The notes beneath the pieces were generated by a model, which searched no databases, was not told where the DNA came from, and saw nothing but the letters and a program-made list of their open reading frames with translations. The translations under genes and the position numbers were made by a program. Shown piece by piece: positions 1 to 8,174 of a stretch of DNA of 33,249 nucleotides (positions are counted from its first letter, which is position 1; each line of letters starts with the position of its first letter). Origin of the DNA: Candidatus Peregrinibacteria bacterium CG11_big_fil_rev_8_21_14_0_20_46_8 (GTDB lineage Bacteria; Patescibacteriota; Gracilibacteria; UBA1369; UM-FILTER-53-11); contig PCVQ01000028.1 of NCBI GenBank assembly GCA_002796025.1, positions 1-33,249 of the forward strand. Direction: 5' to 3'.

Positions 1-96
1 CGGATTGATTTTCAGCAGCACTGCATTAGTGCGTACCGCGCTTGGCTGATTTACCTTGACCGAATTAAAAATCAACCGGCCGTGGTAGAGGAATAA
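1..96 (+). CDS. Possible 3' end of a gene entering from the left edge
   Basis: Frame 1 is open from the first base to a TAA at 94-96 and gives 31 residues ending in PAVVEE. The other two plus-strand frames hit stops early. The composition looks protein-like (aromatic and charged residues in a helical pattern around AYRAWLIYLDRIKN), but the piece is too short to assign a family. If real, it converges on the SLH/beta-propeller gene and the two 3' ends overlap by 32 bases. Tail-to-tail overlaps of this kind also occur at 11764-11778 and 31942-31948. A chance open frame of this length is quite possible. Confidence 0.3.
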   Translation, partial: RIDFQQHCISAYRAWLIYLDRIKNQPAVVEE

Positions 97-2707
97 CCAC
101 ATCTTCCCCTGGGTTAAGATTCTTCGGAAGCTCGATCAGTTTTTGTTCAGTCATGCTTTCCAAATCTGTCGCCTTGATTCTTCCCAATGATACGCTGTAG
201 AGCGTATTGCCGATGCGAATAATTCTCTTAATATCGTTCTCGGCATATTTTGTATATGGAATATCGCGCACATTTGTATCGGCATCGTAGTTACTAAGCT
301 TGCCGCGCAGCTGGAATCCATTTTCAAGATCTAAGTTGTAGACATAGGCGCCGCGGAAGGTAACTACTGGGTAGGGGAATACATCGGTGCGTTCTTGAAC
401 GGTAATTGGGAAGGCGAAGAGATTTCGTTCTTTGTCGTACATGAGCGCTTTATGGTTGCGAAGAAGTTCGCTGTCTGTGCCTGCCTCACCGATGAGTTCT
501 TTATGCAGTACCTTTGGACTACTTACATCAGTGACATCGAAGAGTGCGATTTTCATGCCTTGAATTTGTGTGAATGGAGCAGGTGCAATCGCTACGTCAT
601 CTGCCGGCTCGTCGACGAAGATAGCTGGCTCAATCCATCCTGGAAAATCGTCAACCTCGACGGTCTCTTTTCCAAATCCAATGACATGATTCTCATCATA
701 AGGATGAAGGTAATCGCTGAAGCCAGGAAGTTTTAGCTCTCCTAAAAGTGTAGGGTTTCGAGGATCGCTTAAATCAAATACAAAGAATGGATCGACCTGG
801 CGGAAGGTTACCATATAAGCTCGATCGCCAAGAAAGCGTACCGAAAAAATCTGCTCGCCGGCAGCAAGTGGTGCAGTTTGGCCAAGGATTTCGGCTAAAT
901 TATCGGGATTAACGGTAAAAATATAGTTGCCGGCGGGAACTTCATCCGTGTCGTGCCACTCGCGCACAGTCGTTGCAATGCGGAAGCTTTCGTCGGTTTC
1001 GTCCATGGAGAATTGATTGAGAATGTGACCGGGAACTGTTCCGCGTCCTGCAAATGCAAGATTATCTTGTGAGATATCGAACTTATATAAGAGAGTCGAT
1101 GGTTGTTCTACCGGCGGTGCCCAGACATCAAAGATCTCCGCTTGCGGCCGCACATAGCGGCTTGCTGCGATATATAAACTTTCTGTATTTGCATAGATGT
1201 TTTCTCCCGCGCCCATAATTACTTCTTTTTCGATATTTGCACTCGGATTTTCGAGGTCAATTTGCAGAACAGAGACAAAGTTTATTTGATCGTATTCAGG
1301 TACAAAACGAATATTGGAACATGTGGTGAGCGTCGATTCGGTCTCACTGGAAGAATCTACAACATGCGGCAAGAGATCTACGATATTTGTATTATCGACA
1401 CCATCTTCTGCAGTTGGATAGTAGTTCGGATAAAAATTGGTAACGAGAAAGAGACGGTTATTTATGCGGCGTGAAGAAACTTGGGTTCCGTCAAATGTAA
1501 GTGAGCGTGTGATATTTGGATTATTTTTATCGCTAATGTCGATAAGTTGTACCAATGTACGCGGTTTATAAATGCTAATAGGCCGTGAGAAATCGTGGAG
1601 TTTCCAATTTGTGCTATAGGATGGATGAATCGCAACGACTGTATTGTTTGTTACATAAAGATCGCTGAGTGATTCGTATCCAACATAAGTTGTTTCTCGT
1701 TCTTCATCAGTAATAAGCGGGAGTTCTGCGATTAATTCCATTTCGCCAGCCGGTGTTGCCTTTACAATTTTTAGACGTGCATTATTTGCTATATAGATGT
1801 ACTCGCCATCGGTTTTGATGATGTCCGCTTCATCTACACCGGCTACCTGAACATTCGTGTCGGTAAAATCTACGTCAGCTTCTTTATTTGCCGTTGGTGA
1901 CGGTGCAGCCTGCGGTGCCGTTGAGGCATCATCGCTGCTGCCATCGAAATCGGCGGCAGACTCTTCAAAAACAACTTGATCCCGGCCAAAAGCGCGCGAT
2001 TCTCCGAAGCCCTTTGATCTGCGATATGCAATATGTTCAAATTTTTCTTTGAGTTCGGCACACGATTCTAATAGGGGTGCTTCAGTATTTAGGTTTACAT
2101 AGCTTTTTGACGGCCTGGCATGATCTTCTTCATTGAGACGCCAGATAATTTCTGATGTTTCTGCACGGCTGAGCGGTTGAGAAATATGATCGAGAGAATT
2201 CGGCACTGCTTGTGCCTCAGTAAGATTTTCGATAAACGGGCGATACCAAGGATCGCGAGCGCCCGCGGCCGTCTTTTTTAATTTATAGGCACGGGTTAAA
2301 ATGGCACTCGCCTCGGCAAGGCTAATATTGTTCCCGGGGCGAAACGTTCCATCGGGGTGGCCTGCAACTAATCCCAGTTCTTTTGCCGAGCAAATAAAAC
2401 GTGCATACCATTGCTCTTGTACATCTTCAAAACAGTTTGCACCTTCCGGATTATCCTCTATTGACGCGATCACCATCGTAATAAATTCAGCTCGAGGGAT
2501 TGTTCTGTCGGGTGTAAAAGTTCCATTTGGATGTCCGGCGACAAATGCACGTTCCTTTAAATCTCCAATTGAACTTACAAAGGGATGATTTGTCGGTACG
2601 TCGGGGAAAGGTGAAGTATTGTTTTGTGCAGTAGCACTTCTTGCCGGCGCCAGAAGCGCAATAATAAGAAAAATCGGAAGTAAAGAACGTTTACAAAAAG
2701 CTTTCAT
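65..2707 (-). CDS. Secreted SLH-domain protein with C-terminal beta-propeller (Beta_propel family)
   Basis: An 880-residue exported surface protein. The start is taken at the ATG at 2707 because it opens a signal peptide (MKAFCKRSLLPIFLIIALL, likely cut near ATAQ); an ATG seven codons upstream would put charged and polar residues in front of it. Three S-layer-homology repeats follow (about residues 30-190, with AGHPNGTFTPD and AGHPDGTFRPG as hallmarks), which by family knowledge anchor proteins to cell-wall polymer. A linker rich in Ser, Ala and Asp leads to a large domain opening with VDEADIIKTDGEYIYI, typical of the Beta_propel family (secreted proteins distantly related to WD40) and filling about residues 285-870. 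The function of this family is unknown; binding or a structural role is inferred. It lies 50 bases downstream of the metal transporter permease on the same strand and may be co-transcribed. There is no Shine-Dalgarno; the leader is A/T-rich. Confidence 0.88.
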   Translation of the reverse strand: MKAFCKRSLLPIFLIIALLAPARSATAQNNTSPFPDVPTNHPFVSSIGDLKERAFVAGHPNGTFTPDRTIPRAEFITMVIASIEDNPEGANCFEDVQEQWYARFICSAKELGLVAGHPDGTFRPGNNISLAEASAILTRAYKLKKTAAGARDPWYRPFIENLTEAQAVPNSLDHISQPLSRAETSEIIWRLNEEDHARPSKSYVNLNTEAPLLESCAELKEKFEHIAYRRSKGFGESRAFGRDQVVFEESAADFDGSSDDASTAPQAAPSPTANKEADVDFTDTNVQVAGVDEADIIKTDGEYIYIANNARLKIVKATPAGEMELIAELPLITDEERETTYVGYESLSDLYVTNNTVVAIHPSYSTNWKLHDFSRPISIYKPRTLVQLIDISDKNNPNITRSLTFDGTQVSSRRINNRLFLVTNFYPNYYPTAEDGVDNTNIVDLLPHVVDSSSETESTLTTCSNIRFVPEYDQINFVSVLQIDLENPSANIEKEVIMGAGENIYANTESLYIAASRYVRPQAEIFDVWAPPVEQPSTLLYKFDISQDNLAFAGRGTVPGHILNQFSMDETDESFRIATTVREWHDTDEVPAGNYIFTVNPDNLAEILGQTAPLAAGEQIFSVRFLGDRAYMVTFRQVDPFFVFDLSDPRNPTLLGELKLPGFSDYLHPYDENHVIGFGKETVEVDDFPGWIEPAIFVDEPADDVAIAPAPFTQIQGMKIALFDVTDVSSPKVLHKELIGEAGTDSELLRNHKALMYDKERNLFAFPITVQERTDVFPYPVVTFRGAYVYNLDLENGFQLRGKLSNYDADTNVRDIPYTKYAENDIKRIIRIGNTLYSVSLGRIKATDLESMTEQKLIELPKNLNPGEDVVIPLPRPVDF

Positions 2708-2757
2708 AATATAAAGGTTAAGAGTCATTGATTTAGAACGGCAAAATCGCAGATTAG

Positions 2758-3552
2758 TTACGATTTAATATACATACTCGCAAGAAAGAGTATCAATGAG
2801 AGAACTACAATGCTTCCTCCGCTGGCAATGTCGAGATAGTATGACGAGAAAAGTCCTCCTATCACTGAAAAAAGTGAAAAGCCGACGGCAAGTGAGAGTG
2901 TTCGTTTAAAGCTAAGCCCGTACTGCATCGCAGTAATTACGGGAATAACCATGAGCGCTCCAATGAGCAAGACGCCGACTATACGCATTGCCAACGAAAT
3001 AGTGACTGCTGCAAGCACCACAAGTAAAGTGTTGATAAGCGTTGTTTTAATACCGCTCGCTCTGGCGAGTTCTACATCGAGTGCGACAAAAAAGAACTCT
3101 TTATATAGGACAATTATGGTTATAAAGACGGTAATGCCGAGAATTAAAATTGTAGTGATGTCCTGTGTGCTTACAGTTGTGATGCTGCCGAACAAAAAAC
3201 TAAAGAGGTCGACATTAAAGCCCTGAGCAATGCTGATAAGTACCACCGAAATCGCAAGACTGCCCGAAAGGAAGAGTGCCAGTACCGATTCTCCGAATAT
3301 TTTTCCCCGTTCGCGGATCCGTTCTATTCCAAGGCCGGCAAGAACGGAGGTGATAATTGCAGTGATGACTGGAGGGGTATTTATGAGCATGCTAATGGCA
3401 ATGCCCGCAAGTGCAACATGTGCGAGTGTATCTGCCATGAGTGAGTAGCGGCGCACTACAAGAAAAGTTCCGATCATTGGAGCAATGATGCCGATGATCG
3501 TGCCTGCTACAAAGGCGCGAACCATAAAATCATATTGGAAAATTTCAAACAT
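2758..3552 (-). CDS. Metal ABC transporter permease (ZnuB/MntB type, ABC-3 family)
   Basis: A 264-residue, highly hydrophobic protein with about eight or nine membrane segments, normal length for the ABC-3 family of zinc, manganese and iron importer permeases. Family signs are the N-terminal MIGTFLVVRRYSLMADTLAH stretch, followed by ALAGIA, and the cytoplasmic coupling region around ELARASGIK that contacts the ATPase. It lies five bases after the ATPase gene, so the two form one transcription unit and one transporter. The usual third partner, a periplasmic or lipoprotein metal-binding subunit (ZnuA/MntA), is not in the window. Which metal is carried cannot be decided from the permease; zinc or manganese is most likely by family. 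Confidence 0.9.
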   Translation of the reverse strand: MFEIFQYDFMVRAFVAGTIIGIIAPMIGTFLVVRRYSLMADTLAHVALAGIAISMLINTPPVITAIITSVLAGLGIERIRERGKIFGESVLALFLSGSLAISVVLISIAQGFNVDLFSFLFGSITTVSTQDITTILILGITVFITIIVLYKEFFFVALDVELARASGIKTTLINTLLVVLAAVTISLAMRIVGVLLIGALMVIPVITAMQYGLSFKRTLSLAVGFSLFSVIGGLFSSYYLDIASGGSIVVLSLILFLASMYIKS

Positions 3553-3557
3553 ACTGT

Positions 3558-4331
3558 TTAGTGGTCATGAAGAAGAAAGCTTACATTTTTCCCGTAAATC
3601 TTTTTAAGATTTGCTTCTGTTAAAAAGCTCTTTGGAGGTCCGTGTGAAATCAGTGTGCGGTTTAGGCACATTACCGAGCTGGCTTCGTGTGCAATTACAT
3701 CGATATCGTGCGAAACAAAGAGAATTGTGAGCCCATAGGTTTTATTGAGATCGGTTATAAATGAATAAAATTTTTCTTGGGCCGAGATGTCTACGCCAAC
3801 GGTCGGTTCATCCAGAATGAGAATTTTCGGCTCTCCGGCAAGCGCGCGTGCAATAAAAACACGCTGGCGTTGGCCGCCCGAAAGTTGGCCAATTCGTTTA
3901 TTTCGCAGCTTCTCGATCCCCGCAATTTTAATGGCACTTTCGACGGCACGATCGTCACTGGGCTGAAAATTTTTGAGAATACCGATTCGTGCAATGCGGC
4001 CGGTGCGAACAACTTCTTCTACGGTAGCGGGAAATGCACTGCCGCCGTGCGCAATTTTTTGTGGCACATAGCCGAGTACGGATTGATTTTTAAATTTTTC
4101 GAGCGGTGTTCCGAAAATGCGCACCTCACCAAAAGAGGGCTGAATTAAGCCGAGAAGGATTTTAATGAGTGTTGTTTTTCCGCCTCCATTCGGTCCTATA
4201 ATGCCTAAATATTCTCCGGCCCCAATGGCAAATGAGACGTTCTCTATAACCGGTGTATCATTGTATTGAAAATTGATGTTTATCGCTTCTATTGCGGGGG
4301 CCTTTTTTTTCTCTTTCAATTTATCTTTCAT
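3558..4331 (-). CDS. Metal ABC transporter ATP-binding protein (ZnuC/MntA type)
   Basis: The ATPase of the metal importer, 257 residues from the ATG at 4331; a longer reading would need a TTG at 4343. All ABC motifs are present in order: Walker A GPNGGGKTT, Q-loop VPQK, signature LSGGQRQR, Walker B ILILDEPTVGVD and the switch histidine in VSHD. The C-terminus is short, without a regulatory extension. It is divergent from trhO, and its promoter is probably the extended -10 TGC-TAAGAT (TAAGAT at 4352-4347 on the minus strand), which gives a leader of about nine bases. Its -35 side is interleaved with the trhO promoter, so transcription of the two may interfere. Confidence 0.92.
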   Translation of the reverse strand: MKDKLKEKKKAPAIEAININFQYNDTPVIENVSFAIGAGEYLGIIGPNGGGKTTLIKILLGLIQPSFGEVRIFGTPLEKFKNQSVLGYVPQKIAHGGSAFPATVEEVVRTGRIARIGILKNFQPSDDRAVESAIKIAGIEKLRNKRIGQLSGGQRQRVFIARALAGEPKILILDEPTVGVDISAQEKFYSFITDLNKTYGLTILFVSHDIDVIAHEASSVMCLNRTLISHGPPKSFLTEANLKKIYGKNVSFLLHDH

Positions 4332-4365
4332 AAGTTGGGTCAATTAATCTTAGCACGGCTTTATA

Positions 4366-4394
4366 TTGGGCAGCCAGGGCTTTTTTGGTATACT
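4366..4394 (+). promoter_or_regulatory. Promoter of trhO, predicted leaderless
   Basis: A -35 box TTGGGC (4366-4371), a 17-base spacer and -10 TATACT (4389-4394) preceded by TGG, making it an extended -10. Only eight bases separate the -10 from the ATG at 4403, so the transcript should begin about two bases before the start codon. Confidence 0.6.
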
Positions 4395-4402
4395 CAAGCC
4401 CG

Positions 4403-5431
4403 ATGAAGCAATTGCGCAATATCTATTCTCCTGAGGAGTGTCGGCGGCGTTTAGCAGCTGAAACATTCGAACGTACTACCATTTCTTTTTATCGCTATGT
4501 AAAGATTGAGCAGCCGGCTGTACTACGCGATGAGCTTTATAGAGAGTGGAGCGAACTTGGGGTGCTCGGTCGTATTTATCTTGCAGAAGAGGGAATTAAT
4601 GCGCAGTTTTCTGTGCCTACGCATAATCTCAAAAAATTCCGTGAAAGTTTGGAATCGCGCGGAATTTTTAGACAAATGCCGTTTAAAATTGGATTAGAGC
4701 AGCGCGAATCTTTTATTAAATTGACTATAAAAGTAAAAAAACAAATTGTAGCTGATGGACTGCAGCCCGATGATTACGATGTAACAAATGTTGGCAAGCA
4801 TCTTGAACCAGAAGAGTTCAATAAAGCTTTGGAAGAAGGTGCAGTAGTCGTTGATATGCGCAATCATTACGAAAGCCGCATCGGACGCTTTGAGGGCGCG
4901 GTTTGTCCGGATAGTGACACCTTCAAAGATGAGCTGCCAATCGTGCGCGACTATTTAAAGGGCAAAGAGGATAAGAAGATTTTGTTGTACTGCACGGGAG
5001 GAATTCGTTGCGAGAAGGCAAGTAGTTATTTGAAGCATTGCGGCTTTAAAGATGTGAATCAGCTCTATGGCGGAATTATTAATTACGCGAAAGAAGTTGA
5101 GGAAAAGGGATTGGAGTCGAAATTTGTCGGGAAGAATTTTGTCTTTGATAATAGGATTGCGGAAAAAATTACCGACGATGTGCTGACTGAGTGCGATCAA
5201 TGCGGCGAAAGTTGTGATATTTATGTGAACTGCAAGAATGCGATTTGTAATCTGCTCTTTATCCAGTGTGAAAAGTGTGGTGAAAAGATGATGAACTGTT
5301 GCAGCGAACAGTGCAAAAAGATTGCGCTAATGCCGATTGAACAACAAAGAAAACTGCGCAAACAACAGGGCGAAACAAATCATGCGCTCTTTGTGCAGCG
5401 CCAGCGGCCGCGATTGCGACCGAGATTGTGA
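4403..5431 (+). CDS. trhO: tRNA uridine(34) hydroxylase TrhO (YceA, rhodanese-related)
   Basis: A 342-residue homologue of E. coli YceA/TrhO, which uses oxygen to make 5-hydroxyuridine at wobble position 34 of several tRNAs. An N-terminal ferredoxin-like region (IYLAEEGINAQFS) precedes a rhodanese domain with the active-site loop YCTGGIRCEKAS; the catalytic cysteine is about residue 197. The C-terminal third has the Cys-rich pattern of the family (CDQCGESC, CEKCGEKMMNCCSEQC), a likely zinc site. The start is the ATG at 4403, because the frame upstream runs through the promoter. It stands alone, divergent from the metal transporter. An oxygen-dependent wobble modification fits with queuosine genes elsewhere in the window and suggests that the host meets oxygen. 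Confidence 0.92.
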   Translation: MKQLRNIYSPEECRRRLAAETFERTTISFYRYVKIEQPAVLRDELYREWSELGVLGRIYLAEEGINAQFSVPTHNLKKFRESLESRGIFRQMPFKIGLEQRESFIKLTIKVKKQIVADGLQPDDYDVTNVGKHLEPEEFNKALEEGAVVVDMRNHYESRIGRFEGAVCPDSDTFKDELPIVRDYLKGKEDKKILLYCTGGIRCEKASSYLKHCGFKDVNQLYGGIINYAKEVEEKGLESKFVGKNFVFDNRIAEKITDDVLTECDQCGESCDIYVNCKNAICNLLFIQCEKCGEKMMNCCSEQCKKIALMPIEQQRKLRKQQGETNHALFVQRQRPRLRPRL

Positions 5432-5481
5432 TCTATGCTACAAAACTGTACTCGTGGCTTAATTTAAAGCGCGCAGAAATT

Positions 5482-5489
5482 GATACAAT
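5482..5489 (+). promoter_or_regulatory. -10 box of the DUF3179 operon
   Basis: TACAAT at 5484-5489, preceded by a TG one base upstream (extended -10), lies eight bases before the ATG at 5498. No good -35 is seen. A near-leaderless mRNA is predicted. Confidence 0.45.
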
Positions 5490-5497
5490 GCAACTCT

Positions 5498-6520
5498 ATG
5501 AAGTTAAGAATAGTGATTTTGGGAGTTATGTTTATCGTTGTAACAGGTTGTAGCGTGAGTGAAACGCCTTCTGGGCCGGTAGTAAACGACAATGGAAATG
5601 AGGCGCCGTCGAGTGCAGAGCGGAAAATTCAGATAACTAACGGCGTCAAACATCTTGTTCCGCTTGAGAAAATTTTGAGTGGCGGCCCGCCTAAAGACGG
5701 CATTCCCTCTATTGATAATCCTCAATTTGAGAGCGTTACAGACGCAGATACGTATTTAAATGATGCGGGGCTCGGCATTGCAGTTTCGTTCAATGGAATT
5801 GACCGCTTTTACCCAAATCAAATTTTAAATTGGCACGAGATTGTAAATGATGAAATTGGCGATCAGCCTTTGCTCGTTACCTACTGTCCATTATGCGGAA
5901 CCGGAATTGTTTTTGATCCTGTCATTGAGGGGAAACGAGTCGAGTTCGGTACCTCCGGCAAGTTATTTAATTCAAATTTAGTCATGTACGACCGCGAGAC
6001 CGATTCGTATTGGAGTCAGATTTTGGGGCAAGCAGTTGTGGGCCCGCGCACCGGAATGAAATTACAACTTCTGCCGCATCAGAATGTGCAGTGGAAAGAT
6101 TGGAAGGCGGCGCATCCAAATGGGCAGGTTTTATCTCGCGACACCGGGCATAGCCGCAACTATACGCGCAGCCCGTACGGTGACTACGAAAATAACCGGG
6201 AAATTTTCTTTCCAGTGGATTTTGAAAGCGATGAGTATCATCCAAAGGCCCCGGGATGGGGGTTAGAGATTAATGGAGAGCATAAGATTTATCTTCTCGA
6301 AGAGCTCGATAAAGCTGCTGCGAATGAGGACGAAGACGATGTTGAATTTATAGATTTAAGTTTTGGACCAAATGGTATGAAGATTACATATGATCCCGAC
6401 ACAAGAGCTGTGCAGTTTTTTGACGCTGCCACTGGTGAAGAGATAATCGGCTCATTTGGATTTTGGTTTTCGTGGTATTCTGTGCATCCTGATACTAAAG
6501 TATTTACTCCCGAACTATGA
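5498..6520 (+). CDS. DUF3179 domain lipoprotein
   Basis: A 340-residue lipoprotein. The start at 5498 gives a clean lipoprotein signal (MKLRIVILGVMFIVVTGCS, lipobox VTGC with Cys at about residue 19); a TTG at 5480 in the same frame would add six residues and break it. The mature part matches DUF3179: ITNGVKHLVPLEKI..., the signature TYCPLCGTG with two cysteines, a GTSGKLFNSNLVMYDRETDSYW block and a GWGLEINGEHKIY block. The family has no established function; the CPLC pair suggests metal binding or thiol chemistry. Its stop overlaps the start of the TlpA-like gene (ATGA at 6517), so the two proteins are probably made together and may work together at the outer face of the membrane. Confidence 0.88.
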   Translation: MKLRIVILGVMFIVVTGCSVSETPSGPVVNDNGNEAPSSAERKIQITNGVKHLVPLEKILSGGPPKDGIPSIDNPQFESVTDADTYLNDAGLGIAVSFNGIDRFYPNQILNWHEIVNDEIGDQPLLVTYCPLCGTGIVFDPVIEGKRVEFGTSGKLFNSNLVMYDRETDSYWSQILGQAVVGPRTGMKLQLLPHQNVQWKDWKAAHPNGQVLSRDTGHSRNYTRSPYGDYENNREIFFPVDFESDEYHPKAPGWGLEINGEHKIYLLEELDKAAANEDEDDVEFIDLSFGPNGMKITYDPDTRAVQFFDAATGEEIIGSFGFWFSWYSVHPDTKVFTPEL

Positions 6521-7113
6521 AACGATTTTTTAATAAGCTCGCTGCGGCTCAAACCCCCGCCGAGGCGCGGATTTTGAGCCTTGCTGGGCGCTCGCGCCGT
6601 GCGCTCGCAGTAATTATTCTTGCTACAGTATTGTCTCTGAGCGCTTGCGCACCGACGGGAGACAATCAGGACAGCTCTCAAGAAAAACCGCTAGTTGGTT
6701 TTACCGCGCCCGATTTTACCCTGCAAACATACGATGGCCGCGAAGTTTCACTTTCGGATTTTCGTGGAGAAAAGCCGGTCATGCTGAATTTTTGGGCGGG
6801 ATGGTGCCCCTTTTGTTTAGCGGAGATGCCGGCAATGGCGCTCATTCAAGAAGAATTTGGAGATGAAGTAGCTGTGATTGCCGTTAATCGTGGGCAAAAA
6901 TTAGAAACTGCAAAAAAATTTACCGACGATTTAAATGTTACCGATGCATTTACTATTGTCCTCGATCCGGACGATAGGCAGTTCCCAAAGTATCAGGGAA
7001 TTGCCATGCCCATGACGTTTTTTATTGGCCGTGATGGCGTGATTGTAGATAAGCATTTTGGCCCTTTGGAATCAAAAGATATGCGCGAGCGATTAAAGCC
7101 GCTTGTGGAATAA
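6517..7113 (+). CDS. TlpA/ResA-like thiol-disulfide oxidoreductase, lipoprotein
   Basis: A 198-residue membrane-anchored thioredoxin-fold protein. A hydrophobic stretch ending in the lipobox LSAC (Cys about residue 43) follows an unusually long basic n-region, so a later start is possible, but the ATGA overlap with the previous gene favours the ATG at 6517. The redoxin domain has PDFTLQTYDGREVSLSDFRG, the active site WAGWCPFC and the cis-proline region MPMTFFIGRDG, all typical of AhpC-TSA/TlpA proteins that reduce disulfides outside the membrane. WCPFC differs from the common WCxPC of ResA: the residue before the second cysteine is Phe, not Pro, which by family knowledge should shift the redox potential. 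Its partner may be the DUF3179 protein with its CPLC pair. Confidence 0.88.
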   Translation: MKRFFNKLAAAQTPAEARILSLAGRSRRALAVIILATVLSLSACAPTGDNQDSSQEKPLVGFTAPDFTLQTYDGREVSLSDFRGEKPVMLNFWAGWCPFCLAEMPAMALIQEEFGDEVAVIAVNRGQKLETAKKFTDDLNVTDAFTIVLDPDDRQFPKYQGIAMPMTFFIGRDGVIVDKHFGPLESKDMRERLKPLVE

Positions 7114-7132
7114 ACTCATAATATACTTCACT

Positions 7133-7810
7133 ATGCGTCCCAAATATTGGTATCTACAACAAGTGAATCTCTTTGAAGGCATGACGCCCGATGAATTGCA
7201 GCGCCTGGCTGAAGATATTATTGATAGAAGCTGGGAAAAGCGGGAGATGATTTATACGCCGGATGACGAGCTCGATAAGGTTTATATTATTAAGGAAGGT
7301 GAGGTGACGCTGTATCGCGTGCACGATGACAAGCGTATTATTATCGATGTTTTGAAGCCCGGTGCAGTCTTTGGAAATATCGCTTTTGTAAAAGATACGC
7401 AGCACGGACATTTTGCAGAGGTTTCTCAGCGCGCGTATTTGTGTGCAATTTCAAAACGCGATTTTTTAAAGATTTTTCAGGCACGGCCCGAGCTTGCAAT
7501 GAGGCTGCTCAGGATGTTGGCGGAGCGTATTAGTGAGTATGAAGATAAAATTCAGGCGCTTTCCCTATTTGATGCAAAGGCGCGCGTTCTCCAGCAAATT
7601 CAGCATATTGCTGCAAAGGATCGGAAGAGTGTTTTGCCGCCGATTTTGCGGCGCAAGAGCAAGCTGACGCACGAAAAATTGGCCGAAATGACGGGCTTAA
7701 CGCGGGTAACGGTAACCCGCTCAATTCATGAATTGGTCGGGGAGGGGAAGCTAGCAGTCGAGGGACGAGAAATTAGAATGATCGACGGCGCAGGAATGGA
7801 CACAGTTTAG
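7133..7810 (+). CDS. Crp/Fnr family transcriptional regulator
   Basis: A 225-residue regulator: an N-terminal cyclic-nucleotide-binding-type beta-roll (about residues 10-125; LFEGMTPDELQRLAEDI, then VYIIKEGEVTLYR and LKPGAVFGN), a long dimerisation helix, and a C-terminal winged helix with LTHEKLAEMTGLTRVTVTRSI as the recognition unit. The cysteine set needed for an FNR iron-sulfur cluster is absent, as is a clear cAMP pocket (RxS), so the signal is unknown. The start at 7133 is preferred over a TTG-like start at 7103, which would overlap the previous gene; TATACT lies five bases before this ATG. It sits between redox genes and is followed 51 bases later by a glutaredoxin whose promoter carries a palindrome of the size this family binds. 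Confidence 0.9.
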   Translation: MRPKYWYLQQVNLFEGMTPDELQRLAEDIIDRSWEKREMIYTPDDELDKVYIIKEGEVTLYRVHDDKRIIIDVLKPGAVFGNIAFVKDTQHGHFAEVSQRAYLCAISKRDFLKIFQARPELAMRLLRMLAERISEYEDKIQALSLFDAKARVLQQIQHIAAKDRKSVLPPILRRKSKLTHEKLAEMTGLTRVTVTRSIHELVGEGKLAVEGREIRMIDGAGMDTV

Positions 7811-7824
7811 AGATATAGTTTTAT

Positions 7825-7840
7825 ATGTTCACGGGAACAT
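7825..7840. promoter_or_regulatory. Palindrome, candidate Crp/Fnr operator of the glutaredoxin gene
   Basis: A perfect inverted repeat ATGTTC-ACGG-GAACAT. The half-site layout (five core bases, four-base gap, five bases) is that of FNR-type sites, though the bases differ. It lies directly upstream of the -10 TACAAT (7845-7850) and where the -35/-10 spacer would be, which suggests repression more than class II activation. The gene upstream encodes a Crp/Fnr protein. Confidence 0.55.
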
Positions 7841-7844
7841 TTTA

Positions 7845-7850
7845 TACAAT
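7845..7850 (+). promoter_or_regulatory. -10 box of the glutaredoxin gene
   Basis: TACAAT, 11 bases before the ATG at 7862, giving a predicted leader of about five bases. There is no clear -35; the palindrome at 7825-7840 occupies that region. Confidence 0.4.
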
Positions 7851-7861
7851 AACAGTCTACT

Positions 7862-8119
7862 ATGAAAACGATTACTATCTATAAAACCCCCACCTGCGGT
7901 TTTTGTAAAATGCTTAAGGCATTTTTAGATTCGCAAAGTATTGAATATGTTCAGCGCGATGTAGTTGAGAGCAGTGATGCTCGCGATGATCTCTTCGAGC
8001 TGGTCCCGGGCAATATGAGCGTGCCGGTAATTGTTTTGAATAAAGGAAAAAAAGACCAAGAGATATTAATTGGATTTGATCAGGAAAAGTTAGAAGCTGC
8101 TCTTGGCCTGGATGGATAA
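7862..8119 (+). CDS. Glutaredoxin-like protein (NrdH/Grx family)
   Basis: An 85-residue single-domain thiol oxidoreductase. It begins MKTITIYKTPTCGFCKMLK with the active site CGFC at about residues 12-15, has the cis-proline segment SVPVIVLNKG and the C-terminal IGFDQEKLEAAL typical of small glutaredoxins and NrdH-redoxins. A TCGFC site without the CPYC of classical glutaredoxin resembles the short glutaredoxins common in CPR and Gram-positive bacteria. The likely role is electron delivery to ribonucleotide reductase or repair of oxidised thiols; the exact partner is unknown. It has its own promoter and a probable operator. Confidence 0.9.
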   Translation: MKTITIYKTPTCGFCKMLKAFLDSQSIEYVQRDVVESSDARDDLFELVPGNMSVPVIVLNKGKKDQEILIGFDQEKLEAALGLDG

Positions 8120-8174
8120 TGCATATTTGGAGTTCACAAGATAGCCGTTGTCAAAATGATGCAGATTGTTTTGT

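Noticed and set aside
395-736. Plus-strand open frame of 113 codons inside the SLH/propeller gene
   Set aside because: Antisense shadow of a well-supported gene, with no family match and improbable composition.
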